Source: Pelobacter propionicus DSM 2379
GTDB taxonomy: Bacteria > Desulfobacterota > Desulfuromonadia > Geobacterales > Pseudopelobacteraceae
Assembly (NCBI RefSeq): GCF_000015045.1
Contig: NC_008609.1
Span: 3,585,501-3,649,500 of the forward strand
Direction of reading: 5' to 3'
Length of the DNA stretch: 64,000 nucleotides
Position 1 is the stretch's first letter; each line of letters begins with the position of its first letter. Shown piece by piece: positions 63,886 through 64,000 of this stretch. Below the pieces are notes generated by a model. It saw only the letters and a program-made list of their open reading frames with translations. It did not search any database and had not been told where the DNA came from. A program made the translations under genes and the position numbers.

Positions 63886-64000
63886 TCAGCAGCAGACCGC
63901 GATGCGTTCGATGGCGAGCGCCTTGCCGGTGGCTTCATCAATATCGATGACGACTCCGTTAAGGCGGATATCCTTCTTGGGCACCTCGAACTTGACCGGC
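63886..64000 (-). CDS. C-terminal end of an unidentified protein (partial)
   Basis: Only the last 38 codons are in the window, reading through KFEVPKKDIRLNGVVIDID and ending in ERIAVCC. The pattern looks like a short beta-rich C-terminus, and the family cannot be identified from it. It is upstream of tyrS on the same strand, separated by about 87 bp containing the hairpin. Confidence 0.6.
   Translation of the reverse strand, partial: PVKFEVPKKDIRLNGVVIDIDEATGKALAIERIAVCC

Noticed and set aside
1-64000. CRISPR array, prophage, IS element or GEMM riboswitch
   Set aside because: No regularly spaced repeats, integrase or transposase, and no GEMM core (GGGACGCAAAG-like) in a non-coding position were found.

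Overview
This 64 kb window looks like one stretch of chromosome from a GC-rich Gram-negative bacterium. It best fits the Geobacteraceae/Desulfuromonadia, for example Geobacter or Pelobacter propionicus-like. The reasons are the complete dcw cluster with MraZ, a meso-DAP-type MurE, an outer-membrane assembly pair (TamA/TamB), futalosine-pathway menaquinone genes (mqnB, mqnD), FolE2, QueF, and a DHH-CBS-poly(A) polymerase fusion. The species call is an inference. Almost all genes run on the minus strand, and no IS element, prophage, CRISPR array or plasmid marker is visible.

Region 1 (1-20.2 kb, minus) is a trehalose and alpha-glucan locus. In transcription order it reads otsA (with an extra N-terminal membrane module), otsB, a 237 bp gap, treZ, a GH57/DUF3536 protein, treY, tamA, tamB, malQ and treS-maltokinase, the last running off the left edge. 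Three trehalose routes are therefore encoded side by side: OtsAB from UDP-glucose and glucose-6-P, TreYZ from glycogen or maltodextrin, and TreS from maltose. TamA/TamB sit inside the run, joined to treY by a 4-bp stop/start overlap. Upstream lies a marR gene with a strong promoter and a perfect 15-bp palindrome at the predicted start site, divergent from a ClC-type chloride channel.

Region 2 (22.4-32.4 kb) is mixed housekeeping: an engB-folE2-mqnB operon, a small ankyrin protein, an M48 lipoprotein protease, an M29-like peptidase-sulP-mqnD run, and a radical SAM protein.

Region 3 (32.5-50.9 kb, minus) is a full dcw division and cell-wall cluster in canonical order: mraZ-rsmH-ftsL-ftsI-murE-murF-mraY-murD-ftsW-murG-murC-murB-ddl-ftsQ-ftsA-ftsZ. 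It has a consensus sigma-70 promoter and a three-copy, 10-bp-period MraZ-type operator at the start, and an intrinsic terminator after ftsZ. murG carries an in-frame palindromic, tandem-repeat insertion at its interdomain linker.

Region 4 (51-64 kb) holds a small hypothetical gene, a cysteine-cluster protein, RNase P RNA (rnpB), a zinc-ribbon coiled-coil protein, a Nif3-family protein, a CAU tRNA, an EfpL-type elongation factor P paralogue, queF, a class II aldolase, the DHH-CBS-tRNA nucleotidyltransferase fusion, greB, a cold-shock protein, an ABC-F ATPase, tyrS (with a strong leader hairpin), and the 3' end of an unidentified gene at the right edge.

No clearly new multi-gene system was found. 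The strongest leads are the tam-trehalose operon, the membrane-module OtsA, and the palindromic insertion in murG.
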